Of a stretch of DNA of 64,000 nt, positions 52,324-61,493 are shown piece after piece. How positions within the stretch are numbered: the stretch's first letter is position 1; each line of letters begins with the position of its first letter. The position numbers and the translations under genes are program-made. The notes beneath the pieces were generated by a model, which made no database searches, was not told the origin of the DNA, and saw nothing but the letters and a program-made list of their open reading frames with translations. Source of the stretch: Ignavibacteriaceae bacterium (lineage in GTDB: Bacteria > Bacteroidota > Ignavibacteria > Ignavibacteriales > Ignavibacteriaceae); contig WBUK01000005.1 in assembly GCA_008933765.1 (NCBI GenBank), forward strand, positions 1-64,000. The letters are read 5' to 3'.

Positions 52324-52599
52324 ATGGCTAAAGACCCAAAAGAACGAAAAATCGGGAAAAGACCCGCTAAAAAACCGGACCCCGAGTGGTTAGTTTACTA
52401 TAAAAAACATAAAGGCTGGATTCAAGGTATTATCTTCGGAATTGTGGTGATTTTCTTTCTGATTCTGAACAATGTCGGGAAAGAAACCCAAACAGGAAGA
52501 TACCCCGACGGGGTTGACTCTGCAAAAGTGATGGATTTAATTAAACCGGATACGGCACACGCCGATTCTGCAAAACAAGATTCGGTTCCACCGATGTAA
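52324..52599 (+). CDS. Small single-pass membrane protein
   Basis: A 91-residue protein. A basic N-terminus (KDPKERKIGKRPAKKPDPEW) leads into one membrane helix (GIIFGIVVIFFLILNNVG), then an acidic and Asp/Ser-rich tail. The charge pattern puts the N-terminus in the cytoplasm and the tail in the periplasm. No family recognised. It is divergent from rocD and followed by repeat-filled spacer DNA. Confidence 0.65.
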   Translation: MAKDPKERKIGKRPAKKPDPEWLVYYKKHKGWIQGIIFGIVVIFFLILNNVGKETQTGRYPDGVDSAKVMDLIKPDTAHADSAKQDSVPPM

Positions 52600-52641
52600 T
52601 CTTATAATTTGTCCCTTTATCCCTCCGGATGGGCAGGCGGG

Positions 52642-52730
52642 GAAGCATTATTCTGCGTTCTCTTTATCTTCGCTACAGAGTACCTATTGAAAAGGGGAAG
52701 GATGAGAAGCGTTATTCTGCTCTCTTTCTA
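52642..52730. repeat. Degenerate direct repeat, 64-bp period
   Basis: GAAGCATTATTCTGCGTTCT at 52642 and GAAGCGTTATTCTGCTCTCT at 52706 match at 17 of 20 bases. The surrounding 52600-52790 shows no ORF with a ribosome site. Confidence 0.6.
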
Positions 52731-52789
52731 AGATTACGGCAGTATTCTGATACACTTTCAGGCGGAGATGGAAAATTAAAACTCAACTA

Positions 52790-52891
52790 CGCCGGAGCGT
52801 AACTTAAAAATATCCCCATGGGAATGAAAAACTGATACTTAATTCCGCCGGAGCGTAACTTAAAAATATCCCCATGGGAATGAAAAACTGA
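52790..52891. repeat. 46-bp identical direct repeat, 56-bp period
   Basis: Copies at 52790-52835 and 52846-52891 are identical over 46 bases, including the near-palindrome TCCCCATGGGAA. The 10-base spacer TACTTAATTC separates them. They lie in the spacer before the TlpA-like lipoprotein gene, which is otherwise empty. Confidence 0.95.
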
Positions 52892-52974
52892 AAGCCGAAA
52901 AAAATAAACCCTAAAAACATGAATCTTTTTTTGATTTTTTGCATCAAACCACGAAATATTTAAATGGAGAAAGA

Positions 52975-53529
52975 ATGAAAATTAAACTGGTTATTTCGTC
53001 ACTAATGTTACTCCCATTGTTGCTGCTTACGGCATGCGCACAACAGAACGACAATAAACCTCAAAACAGCGAGCCGGAAAAATACGATGCTTCCGCAACA
53101 ACGGCTTCAACGCACAAAGCCCCCGATTTCACACTGAAAAACACCAGCACAGGCGCTGATGTTAAACTTTCTGACTATAGAGGTAAGGTTGTGATTATCG
53201 ATTTTTGGGCTACCTGGTGCCCACCCTGCCGAAGAGGAATACCTGATTTGGTCGATTTGAAAAACAGATATGGCGATGATATCGAAATAATCGGCATTTC
53301 AGTGGATAACGAAAAAACAGTCGGCGATATCCCCGGGTTTATTAAAGAAAAAGGTATAAACTATCCTGTAGTTTACTATAACAACGAAGTGGTTAACGCT
53401 TACGGAGGAATCAGTTCGATCCCCACTTCATTCATTATCGATAAAGAAGGAAATATTACAGCAAGTTATGTAGGCTTAGTAGATAAAGAAGTTTACGAAA
53501 CAGCGATCAATAAACTGAAAGTTCTTTAA
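52975..53529 (+). CDS. TlpA-type thiol-disulfide oxidoreductase, lipoprotein
   Basis: A 184-residue protein from the ATG at 52975, preceded by GGAGAAAGA; the longer frame from 52939 would hide the signal. Lipobox LLLTAC, a linker, then a thioredoxin fold: APDFTLKNTSTGADVKLSD, FWATWCPPCRRG with the active-site pair, and GGISSIPTSFIIDKEGNITA with the cis-Pro. It is a membrane-anchored periplasmic reductase, probably for cytochrome or exported-protein cysteines. A terminator follows at 53621. Confidence 0.92.
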   Translation: MKIKLVISSLMLLPLLLLTACAQQNDNKPQNSEPEKYDASATTASTHKAPDFTLKNTSTGADVKLSDYRGKVVIIDFWATWCPPCRRGIPDLVDLKNRYGDDIEIIGISVDNEKTVGDIPGFIKEKGINYPVVYYNNEVVNAYGGISSIPTSFIIDKEGNITASYVGLVDKEVYETAINKLKVL

Positions 53530-53620
53530 TTCCGGTTTTTGTTTTCAACTTTTGGGAACTACCAATTTCCGTAATTGAATTTTTGGGAACAATTAATTAC
53601 CGTTAATAAACGATTTTAAA

Positions 53621-53659
53621 AAAGGCTGTCTGATGTTTTAATCGGAACAGCCTTTTTTT
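53621..53659 (+). terminator. Rho-independent terminator after the TlpA lipoprotein
   Basis: AAAGGCTGT and ACAGCCTTT pair around a 17-base loop, followed by a T run. An imperfect 31-bp-period repeat (TTTTGGGAAC) precedes it. Confidence 0.85.
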
Positions 53660-53735
53660 GTTTAAACATTTTTAGGTTCATCACAATCTACGAACCTTTT
53701 CGCACACAAATCCCCCAATCTCTAATCCCCCGGAG

Positions 53736-55592
53736 CTATTTCAGCTTCAAAATAACTGATGAATAAGCGTTAAGTTCAAGTGCTTTCCCAGGTGATACAT
53801 CAAGAACACCTCCGTTCAGAAGGTCTTCACCTGAAGTAACCCCTTTCAGTCGCGAAGCATAAAAGCCAAAATCAACCGAAGACTTCATTTTGCTGCTGTT
53901 TATTGCCACCATGAATCTTTCACTTTCAAATTCACGGAAATAGACATAAATATTCCGTTCAGGCGGAAAGTGAATCAGTTTACCGACCGTGAATGCCGGG
54001 TTGTTAAGTCTGATCGAAATCAGCTTTTTAATATGGTCGTATATCCGGTTTTCGGTTTCATTTCTGCCATGGCGAGTGAAAGCATTCCGGGTATCTTCGC
54101 GCCATCCGCCGGGGAAATCCGCCCTTAATTCGCCGTGATGGTCAGTCCCCCTAATTCCAATTTCAGTTCCGTAGAAAACTTGCGGTATCCCTCGTGTGGT
54201 GAACAGTAAATCAAAAGCTGTAAGAAATTTATCAACATTTCCCTCAGCACCGTACATCGCACGGTTAATATCATGGTTATCGATGAAAGTAACTAACTGA
54301 TTTGCGTCAGCATACAAATTATCCATCGCCAGTGTCGAGTAAACGGAGTACATATTGTTCCCACCGCCGGCAAGGTACTTATAAACGGCATCGCGCAGCC
54401 CAAAATCAGTTAGCGAAGTGATGTAATTGTCGAAATGTTGCCTCGTTTTGCTCCCTTGCTGGTAATATGAAAGGAAAGCGGGTTCACCTGTCCACACCTC
54501 GGCAAGAATGTTAATATTTGGATACTCTTCTCTGATAGTTCTCGCCCACTGTGCCATAAAGCCTTCGTGGTTATAGGGGTAAGTGTCCTCTCTTATTGCG
54601 TCAAGTCCGGCAAACTCAACCCACCAAATCGTATTTTGAATAATGTAGTTTGCCACGAAGGGGTTGGTTTCGTTCATATCGGGCATGTAATCGGTAAACC
54701 AGCCGTCAATCACCCTTTGAATCGTTGAACTGTCGCCGTGAATATCAGAGAAAACCTCTTTTTCGTGGTGTGGAGGTGGGGGATTGTTTATTAAGCCGTT
54801 AACCCAATCGGGTGTTGGCAGGTTCTTCATCCATGGGTGATCTTTGCTGAAATGGTTTGCAACATGGTCTAAAATAGCTTTAATCCCAAGTTTGTTGGCT
54901 TCTTTAACCAATTTTTGATAGAGTGCATTGCTTCCCAAACGGGGGTCAACGGTGTAGAAATCGGTTGCTGCGTAGCCGTGGTAACTCCTGAAAGTGTTGT
55001 TTTCAACAACCGGAGTTAACCAAAGTGCAGTGAATCCCAGCTCTTTTATATACTCAAGTTTATCGATCACTCCCTGAAGGTCGCCACCGTGTCTCCCGTC
55101 AAAATAATCTCTTTCAACACTTTCGGAAAGCCCCGCAACTGAATCGTTGGAGGTGTCGCCGTTGCAGAACCTGTCGGGCATCACTAAATAAATTACATCC
55201 GAATTTGAGTAGCCTTGCGGCATTTTACCCGTTCTTTGAAGTAACGGATAATTGATCGTGAAGCTTTCCTCACCTTTTTTAACAACTATTGGGTATTCTC
55301 CCGCTTTTGCCGCGGGGTTTATTTCAACATCAATGAACAGATAATTCTCGTTAAAACTCTGTGCTGCTCTAACCTTAACCCCCTGCTTCTCCGATGTTAC
55401 CGTTGCCCCCAACAGACCCTCACCGTAAACCATCAGTTGAATGGAATTTTTTTTCATCCCCACCCACCAGTTTGGAGGTTCTGTCTTTGTATAGCTTAAG
55501 GATTGTGCAGGAGTGGGAACACCCAAACCAAAAACTGTATGGAACAATAGCAGAAACAATAAGACTTTCAAAACCCGGTTCTTCCTGTACAT
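53736..55592 (-). CDS. GH13 cyclomaltodextrinase-like enzyme with N-terminal Cyc-maltodextrin domain
   Basis: A 618-residue protein from the ATG at 55592 (GAGATA upstream, then the signal segment VLKVLLFLLLFHTVFG); frames reaching 55664 would place 24 residues before the signal. The N-terminal domain (EPPNWWVGMKKNSIQLMVYG) is the cyclomaltodextrinase N-domain. The barrel has YLVMPDRFCNGDTSND, RHGGDLQGVIDKLEYIKE, nucleophile region GLDAIREDTYPY, acid NILAEVWTGEPAF, and third Asp TFIDNHDINRAMYG. It should hydrolyse maltodextrins or cyclodextrins, likely in the periplasm. Confidence 0.92.
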   Translation of the reverse strand: MYRKNRVLKVLLFLLLFHTVFGLGVPTPAQSLSYTKTEPPNWWVGMKKNSIQLMVYGEGLLGATVTSEKQGVKVRAAQSFNENYLFIDVEINPAAKAGEYPIVVKKGEESFTINYPLLQRTGKMPQGYSNSDVIYLVMPDRFCNGDTSNDSVAGLSESVERDYFDGRHGGDLQGVIDKLEYIKELGFTALWLTPVVENNTFRSYHGYAATDFYTVDPRLGSNALYQKLVKEANKLGIKAILDHVANHFSKDHPWMKNLPTPDWVNGLINNPPPPHHEKEVFSDIHGDSSTIQRVIDGWFTDYMPDMNETNPFVANYIIQNTIWWVEFAGLDAIREDTYPYNHEGFMAQWARTIREEYPNINILAEVWTGEPAFLSYYQQGSKTRQHFDNYITSLTDFGLRDAVYKYLAGGGNNMYSVYSTLAMDNLYADANQLVTFIDNHDINRAMYGAEGNVDKFLTAFDLLFTTRGIPQVFYGTEIGIRGTDHHGELRADFPGGWREDTRNAFTRHGRNETENRIYDHIKKLISIRLNNPAFTVGKLIHFPPERNIYVYFREFESERFMVAINSSKMKSSVDFGFYASRLKGVTSGEDLLNGGVLDVSPGKALELNAYSSVILKLK

Positions 55593-55756
55593 TATCTCTT
55601 TCTTGTTCTCTTCTATTTTGATAATAATCTGTTCTATATTGTTCATTCGATCTTTGTTACACATTCAAATTTTTCGGAAAATTACCCGAAAATGAAGTAC
55701 AAAGATAAAGAAAAGCGGGTTCTTATGTGGGGCAATTGATTATTTCTGAATAAGGC

Positions 55757-55797
55757 AAAAAAAAGAGGCTGCCCGGTATTCAATGCAAGGCAGCCTC
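55757..55797 (-). terminator. Rho-independent terminator for the PEGA lipoprotein gene
   Basis: GAGGCTGCC and GGCAGCCTC form a 9-bp stem with a 15-base loop. On the minus strand it is followed by a run of eight T, 39 bases after the stop codon at 55836. Confidence 0.85.
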
Positions 55798-55835
55798 AAA
55801 ATTTTATAACCTTTTAGGTGGGTAAACGATGTCTC

Positions 55836-56774
55836 TTAGAATCGTTTGTCGCCCTGGTTTTTATTATAAAACCAATGGAGTTCAAGGTAAGCAGGGTCTG
55901 AAACACTTGTTCCGCCGCCGGTTCCGGTGATGATCATCTTTGAATAGTGACCGCTTGCATCATAAAGGAAGAAATACTCTGAGTGAGCATCTGAAATGCT
56001 TAACGCCCATGTGTTATCCTTCGCAGGCGAATCAACACCGTCTAAAATGATGGTTGCCGAACCAAGTTTGAAGTATGTTTCTCTCGGAAGATTTGGGAAA
56101 TCTTTAGCAGATGAAATCAAATAACCGTTGGTTTTGTAGTAAATATCTACGGAATCTTTGCTTATGCCTGAAGAAATTGTGGATGCACGACCTACTGAAA
56201 GAATCAATCCACTCGGTACTGCGGCAGTTGATTGTGATTCATAAATCTTAACATTTTTATATTCAGCTAAGTTGAGTTGTGTTAAAGTTATATTCACAGT
56301 TTTACTTGCAGAATCAGCAGGAACGGTGAAGGTTGTATCTGCATAGCCGGCTAAAACAAGAGTGATAGTGTTTGTGCCTGCTGCAAGATGGATCGAACCG
56401 TTGGTTACAACATTCGTGTTTACACCGTTCAGGTAAATTTGAGCACCGTCAGGGGCTGAATTAACAGTGAAACTGGCTTGTTTCATTGTAACAGATTTGC
56501 TTACAGTCTGATCTTTTATCACCGTAACTGAAAATGTGGTATCACTGTAAAGGGTTTTTTTCAGCGTGATGTTATAAGTTCCGGTTGCGAGTGAAAGTGT
56601 ATCGCCTGTCTTTTTCCCTGAGTTTGTTCCGTTAACATAAACATCAGCAAGTGCAGGGGTTGAAGTGATTACTAATTTACCTTTATCAGGATCCAGTGGG
56701 TTTTCTAACTTATCGCAACCTGTGATCAAAAGGATAGTTGAAATGGTAAATATAGAAAAAAGGAGTTTTCTCAT
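55836..56774 (-). CDS. Lipoprotein with two PEGA domains
   Basis: A 312-residue lipoprotein (lipobox ILLITGCDK). Two PEGA-type domains follow (KLVITSTPALADVYVNG and SFTVNSAPDGAQIYLNG), each about 70 residues. The remaining 140 residues form a beta-rich part of unknown fold (VDIYYKTNGYLISSAKDFPN, YFKLGSATIILDGVD, DPAYLELHWFYNK). PEGA domains are usually found in surface-layer or periplasmic proteins. Followed by its own terminator. Confidence 0.8.
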   Translation of the reverse strand: MRKLLFSIFTISTILLITGCDKLENPLDPDKGKLVITSTPALADVYVNGTNSGKKTGDTLSLATGTYNITLKKTLYSDTTFSVTVIKDQTVSKSVTMKQASFTVNSAPDGAQIYLNGVNTNVVTNGSIHLAAGTNTITLVLAGYADTTFTVPADSASKTVNITLTQLNLAEYKNVKIYESQSTAAVPSGLILSVGRASTISSGISKDSVDIYYKTNGYLISSAKDFPNLPRETYFKLGSATIILDGVDSPAKDNTWALSISDAHSEYFFLYDASGHYSKMIITGTGGGTSVSDPAYLELHWFYNKNQGDKRF

Positions 56775-56808
56775 TTTGAAGTGTTCTCCGACTTAAGTTA
56801 ATTATTGA

Positions 56809-57318
56809 TTATTTATTAAATGAAAAATTTACGGTTATACCGCCCGGTTTGTTCTCGGTGTATGAACCGCTTATCGATCTTCCGTTACCGGAGACCTTGC
56901 CGTAATATTTGCCTGATGATGTGGTTTGATCCATATCCCTCATCGAAAAAACACCCGTATTAGGGTCAACAGTTCCCGAAACCGGGTGTTTTGCAACATG
57001 TCTGTAGTTCACCACAATAGAACCGGTGAAGTTATTTCCGTTCTGGTTAGATATTGTTAAAGTAGCTGAATAATTTGAAAGCTTACCGCTCCAGGTGCCA
57101 AGCACGGAGACGGATTTCGGTTTTGCCGGTTCAGTTTCCGCTGAATCCTTAACTGCATCAACAGAATCTTGAGCCACGGTATCAACAGTTGCAGTATCAG
57201 GCACGGTTGTTTTTACTGAGTCTGCCGGTTCTTTTGGTTCTTCTTTGGTCCCACATCCAATCAAAATTACGGATATTAAAAAGGATGACAAAATTAAAAG
57301 TTTTACTTTAGCGTTCAT
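56809..57318 (-). CDS. Small lipoprotein with a beta-rich domain
   Basis: A 169-residue lipoprotein (lipobox ISVILIGCG). A Glu/Asp/Thr/Val-rich linker of about 45 residues leads to a beta domain (LGTWSGKLSNYSATLTISNQ, FTGSIVVNYRHVAKHPVSG, ISGSYTENKPGGITVNFSFN). The GTWSG opening recalls small lipocalin-like or calycin-type barrels in secreted proteins. Function unknown. It lies upstream of the PEGA lipoprotein on the same strand, 34 bases away. Confidence 0.75.
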   Translation of the reverse strand: MNAKVKLLILSSFLISVILIGCGTKEEPKEPADSVKTTVPDTATVDTVAQDSVDAVKDSAETEPAKPKSVSVLGTWSGKLSNYSATLTISNQNGNNFTGSIVVNYRHVAKHPVSGTVDPNTGVFSMRDMDQTTSSGKYYGKVSGNGRSISGSYTENKPGGITVNFSFNK

Positions 57319-57429
57319 AGGTTAAATTATTGTTTCCAAAGAATGTAAATTTATAAATGTAAATATATTCATTTATAATCTAAGTAACTGTGATAATACT
57401 CAAATAATTCCACTTTGTTCCAAAACCAC

Positions 57430-57471
57430 AAAAAAAAGAGGCTGTTCGATATTTTTAGTCGATACAGCCTC
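57430..57471 (-). terminator. Rho-independent terminator for the cytochrome gene
   Basis: GAGGCTGT and ACAGCCTC form the base of a stem that continues inward imperfectly. On the minus strand it is followed by eight T, 27 bases after the stop at 57498. Confidence 0.82.
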
Positions 57472-57497
57472 AATAAAATTAAAGTAGTAAGAAAGAA

Positions 57498-57905
57498 CTA
57501 ATCGTTCTTAACACCGGCTTTTGTGGCAGCGGGGTGCTGGACTTTCTCCGGAATTGCGTGAACCTTGCTTTCCGGGTTGTGACAAGTCATACAATCGATA
57601 TCTTTAGGCTCGAATTGAGCAGCTTCAAATTTATTAGTGTGGCACGAAAGGCACTTTTGATCTTCTTTAGGATTTGTAACCCCATTTTTTGCAGCAATCT
57701 CTGCGGCTTCCGGTTTATCAAAAGCAGAGGTTACTTTCTTGTGGTTTGTTTGCAGCCAGAGTTTATACTCGTCAAATTTGTTTTTGCCCTCTTTGTGGCA
57801 GCTGTTACACATCTTAATTTTTGCTTCAGCCGGTGCTTTTTGCGCAATTGCCGTGCCGGCAGTGAAAAATACCGCAACCGCAGCAAGCAAAACGAGCTTT
57901 TTCAT
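57498..57905 (-). CDS. Three-haem c-type cytochrome
   Basis: A 135-residue exported protein (signal peptide LLAAVAVFFTAGTAIAQ). Three CxxCH haem sites are visible: CNSCH, CLSCH and CMTCH. Extra His residues (NHKKV, VHAIPEKV, VQHPAA) may serve as distal ligands. Length and spacing resemble small multihaem electron carriers of the cytochrome c554/NrfH-associated type. Likely periplasmic electron transfer; partner unknown as no oxidoreductase gene is adjacent. Confidence 0.9.
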   Translation of the reverse strand: MKKLVLLAAVAVFFTAGTAIAQKAPAEAKIKMCNSCHKEGKNKFDEYKLWLQTNHKKVTSAFDKPEAAEIAAKNGVTNPKEDQKCLSCHTNKFEAAQFEPKDIDCMTCHNPESKVHAIPEKVQHPAATKAGVKND

Positions 57906-58078
57906 ATTTATATTCCTTTGCTAATTAATTTTTTTCGCATTTAAAAAATAGAACATATTATATATCTAAACAAACCAAAATTTGGCAGTCTTTTCTTTTT
58001 ACTCTGACATCCTTAAAATGTTCCCCCTCTGTTTATTCGTTATAAACTCTTAAATTGCAATGTTAAATAGTATTAATT

Positions 58079-61000
58079 ATGCCTGAAAACAAGCCTAAAT
58101 CAGCCAGGAACATGCTTATTGATGTTGATCATCTGCCGGTGGGCGTGGTGGTTCTTGATCGATTGATGAAGATCACATCCATGAATAGCACTCTGATCGG
58201 GATGGGCATTGTAAGCGAAAAACTTACCCGAAGCGGCAAAGACTCCTCCGTGTCAGATACCCAACTGTTCGAAAATATCGACCTTTCCTACGAATTGGAA
58301 CATATTCAAAAGGGTATCCCTTTCGAAAAAGAGATTAAAAGGCTCAGTATCGGCAAGAGAAACCTGAGCATAATCTGCAAGGGAATACCGCTGTTCTCAA
58401 AAAATGAGTTCAACGGAGCGGTGTTGTTGGTAGAAGACCTGCGGCTGATTCCGGAAATTTCTATGACACCCAACCTCCCAACGGACTTGGCAGGTGATGC
58501 CTTAGCAGCCCTTTCCGATTTAGTGTTTGTTTGCGAGGGCAGCGGAAAAATAGTCTTCTACGGAGGAACAAAACTATCCGACTTTTTTACCGCTGATGAA
58601 AAAGTGCTCGGCAGAAATATCAATTCCCTCTTTAATTTCAGTGATATTACAGAGGCTGACACTTCATCGCTTCTTGCTTTTGAGCACCGCGATAAAACTT
58701 CGTACTTGGATATTAAAGCCTCTTCGTTCAAAGGTGCTGATGGCGCGGAAATGTCGCTTTTTATCTGTTACGACAGAACTGAGGCATATAAAGAGCTTCA
58801 ACAACTGAAAGATCAGCTTGCCGAGCTTCAGGAATATGCGCTTCTTTTCGAAAGAGGGGGGCTGGCGCTTTTCTCGTTGTGTAAAAATAACACTATTAAT
58901 TCGTGGGGTAAAGAAGCGGAAAAATTCTTCGGAAGAAAAATGATTGAAGTGTTCGGAACAAGCATCAGTACCCTGATCCGGCAGTTCCGCCGCTCGTCTA
59001 AAGGGGGTGTTTTTACCTCAACCTACACTTCACCTAAGGGAACAAGCCTCGGCGAGTTCAGATTGATCCCAACCGGCGAACGGCTGTGGGTGATCTGCCG
59101 GGATATCACCGAAGAACAAGCGGAACAAAAAGAACTGCAACTGCTGAACAAGCAATATTCCGCGTTTTTGAATACTGCAGACGATATGATCTGCAGATTT
59201 AACGAAAATCTTGAGATTACAGGCGTTAACGATAAATTTACACAGGTTTTTGGGAAGAAAAAAGGGAAACAGCCCACCGGCATTCAGGAAATTTTTTCCG
59301 GTTATTTACCAAATTTGGAGCAGATAAGAACCGAGAGTACGATCAAAGAGAGGGTGACTGCCGTTTCTAATGCGGGAAAGGAATTCCCCGCTGAAGCAAC
59401 TTTCGTCTATTTTGAAGAGGGGGAAGGTATTTGGAACTCTTACTCCTGCCTGCTGCGCGATCTTACTTCTGAGGAAAAAACCGCGCAGGATATCCTGCTG
59501 ATGCAGTCAATTTTTGAAGCTTCAAATGACGGGATTGCTCTGAAAGAAGAAGACGAACTGATTTTTGTTAACAACAGCTTCACCAAAATGTTCGGCTACA
59601 ATTCGGAATTGGAGATTATCGGCAGAAATTTCAACGAGTTTACAGCCCGGAATGAAGAAGCAGCCCTCGAGGAAAACGAAGCACTTGGCGTGAAAAAGGA
59701 CGGTTCAACTTTTATTCTGGAGTTTTCACGGGCTTCTTTTGAATTCAGCGGAAAAACTTTTGTGGTACTGATTACACGCGATATCACTGCCATTAAAAAT
59801 GCTCAAAGGCAGATTGAAGAGTCGGAAGCAAAATACAGAAGTATCGCTGAAAATATTGACGATTTCCTCTGGATTATGGAGCGAAAAGAGAGTGAATTTA
59901 CGCCACTCTTCGTTACTGCTTCTTTCGCAGAAATGACGGGCTACACTATAGCCGAATTTCAAAATAATATCCGGTTTTGGTTCCGCATTATCCACCCGGA
60001 AGATTTGGCGGATTATTTCTCGGAACTTAAAGACTTACTTCGGAATAAATATAAATTAACGGGTTCTTTGGAGTGCAGAATAATTACCAAAAGCGGTGCT
60101 TCAATTTGGGTGAGAAACAAAGTTTCGATTATTCGCGATGGAGATAAGATTGTTAAAATGTTCGGCCTTGTTTCCAATATTACTAAAGAAAAGCAGGCTG
60201 AACAGGAAATTAACCAGTCAACCGAAGACCTGAAAAAACTTAACGAAGCTAAAGACCGGTTTATTTCCATCATTTCGCACGACATGCGCACACCTTTCAG
60301 CTCGATTCTTGGGTTTACAGATCTGCTCCTTTCCGACGATTTTACAGTGGATGAAATGAAGAAATATATCACATATATTCAGGATTCCACAAAAATTATG
60401 CTCAGTCTGGTTAACTCGCTTTTGGACTGGACGAGGCTGCAAACCGGCAGAATGAAGTTTGAACCGGTTAAACAAGGGCTGCACACTATTATCAGCAAAT
60501 CTTTCTCGGCGGTTTCAGGTACGGCCATGCAGAAGAATATCGAACTGATAAACGATACACCTAAAGACATCGTTGTTTTTGTCGATCAAAACCTAATCCT
60601 TCAGGTTTTTAACAACCTTTTTTCGAACGCAATTAAGTTTACGCCTTCAGGTGGTAAAATAACAGCCGGGATAACCGGTGAAACCGAAGGAAGATTTTTG
60701 GAAGTGTTTGTTAAAGATACCGGCGTAGGTATTAAAGAGAGTGATATCCCCAACCTTTTCAGAATTGATTCGAAATTTACCACGCCCGGAACTGAGGGTG
60801 AAAAAGGAACAGGGCTTGGGCTTAATGTTGTGCAGGAAATTATTCAAAAACACGGCGGTACTATTCGCTTAGAGAGCAAAGTGGGAGCCGGCACTAAGTT
60901 TTTATTCACGCTTCCGGTTGCGTCTTCAAAAATTGCTTTGGTTGAAACCAACCACACAGACCGTGTGCTTTTCGGCAAAATAATTTCCAATCTTATGCCC

Positions 61001-61324
61001 GGTTACGAAGTGGTGTCGCTTAAAGATTTTGAAGAAGCTGCCTCCAATATTTTGGCTTCAGTTCCTGCCGTGGTTGTTACAGCCCATTCGTTGGGAGCAA
61101 AAACCGGTTTCGATTTAATTAAAGCCATCAACTCAAACCCACGGCAGGCGCGAATCCCCTGCATCATCCTCGATACCAACATGGGCAGAAGCGAAAATAT
61201 CGCTTACAGCGAAGCCGGCGCAGAAGCCGTTTTCAACAAACCCGTTAACCTGCAAAAATTCAAAGAAGCCCTGCAAAATGCCGTGAGAACTATCTTCACC
61301 GCCAAACACCACGAAGTGGTGTAG
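58079..61324 (+). CDS. Multi-PAS sensor histidine kinase with degenerate C-terminal receiver
   Basis: A 1081-residue protein without membrane helices, so probably cytoplasmic. Up to six PAS-like units fill residues 1-710; the clearest are FEASNDGIALKEEDELIFVN and AKYRSIAENIDDFLWIMERK. The phospho-acceptor His is in FISIISHDMRTPFSSILGF near residue 732. The ATPase part has NAIKFTPSGGKI, KDTGVGIKESDI and GTGLGLNVVQEII. From about 955 a receiver-like domain keeps the C-terminal Lys (VFNKPVN), but where the phospho-acceptor Asp should be it reads PAVVVTAHSLGAKTGFDL, so Ala or Thr replaces it. No response regulator is adjacent. Confidence 0.92.
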   Translation: MPENKPKSARNMLIDVDHLPVGVVVLDRLMKITSMNSTLIGMGIVSEKLTRSGKDSSVSDTQLFENIDLSYELEHIQKGIPFEKEIKRLSIGKRNLSIICKGIPLFSKNEFNGAVLLVEDLRLIPEISMTPNLPTDLAGDALAALSDLVFVCEGSGKIVFYGGTKLSDFFTADEKVLGRNINSLFNFSDITEADTSSLLAFEHRDKTSYLDIKASSFKGADGAEMSLFICYDRTEAYKELQQLKDQLAELQEYALLFERGGLALFSLCKNNTINSWGKEAEKFFGRKMIEVFGTSISTLIRQFRRSSKGGVFTSTYTSPKGTSLGEFRLIPTGERLWVICRDITEEQAEQKELQLLNKQYSAFLNTADDMICRFNENLEITGVNDKFTQVFGKKKGKQPTGIQEIFSGYLPNLEQIRTESTIKERVTAVSNAGKEFPAEATFVYFEEGEGIWNSYSCLLRDLTSEEKTAQDILLMQSIFEASNDGIALKEEDELIFVNNSFTKMFGYNSELEIIGRNFNEFTARNEEAALEENEALGVKKDGSTFILEFSRASFEFSGKTFVVLITRDITAIKNAQRQIEESEAKYRSIAENIDDFLWIMERKESEFTPLFVTASFAEMTGYTIAEFQNNIRFWFRIIHPEDLADYFSELKDLLRNKYKLTGSLECRIITKSGASIWVRNKVSIIRDGDKIVKMFGLVSNITKEKQAEQEINQSTEDLKKLNEAKDRFISIISHDMRTPFSSILGFTDLLLSDDFTVDEMKKYITYIQDSTKIMLSLVNSLLDWTRLQTGRMKFEPVKQGLHTIISKSFSAVSGTAMQKNIELINDTPKDIVVFVDQNLILQVFNNLFSNAIKFTPSGGKITAGITGETEGRFLEVFVKDTGVGIKESDIPNLFRIDSKFTTPGTEGEKGTGLGLNVVQEIIQKHGGTIRLESKVGAGTKFLFTLPVASSKIALVETNHTDRVLFGKIISNLMPGYEVVSLKDFEEAASNILASVPAVVVTAHSLGAKTGFDLIKAINSNPRQARIPCIILDTNMGRSENIAYSEAGAEAVFNKPVNLQKFKEALQNAVRTIFTAKHHEVV

Positions 61325-61341
61325 CTTAATTCTAAAATTAA

Positions 61342-61371
61342 AAAAGGCTGCCGGTTCAGGGCAGCCTTTTT
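61342..61371 (+). terminator. Rho-independent terminator after the histidine kinase
   Basis: AAAGGCTGCC and GGCAGCCTTT pair around a 7-base loop with flanking A and T runs, about 20 bases after the stop. Confidence 0.88.
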
Positions 61372-61493
61372 CTAAAAAATAAATATTTGCTGAATTACAC
61401 TGTTTACCATGTTTTTTACTTGCAATGCATTAAACATGTACAAGGAAACCGGTGGTTAAGACTTAGTTTGTATTTTAGTAATTAATATATCAA

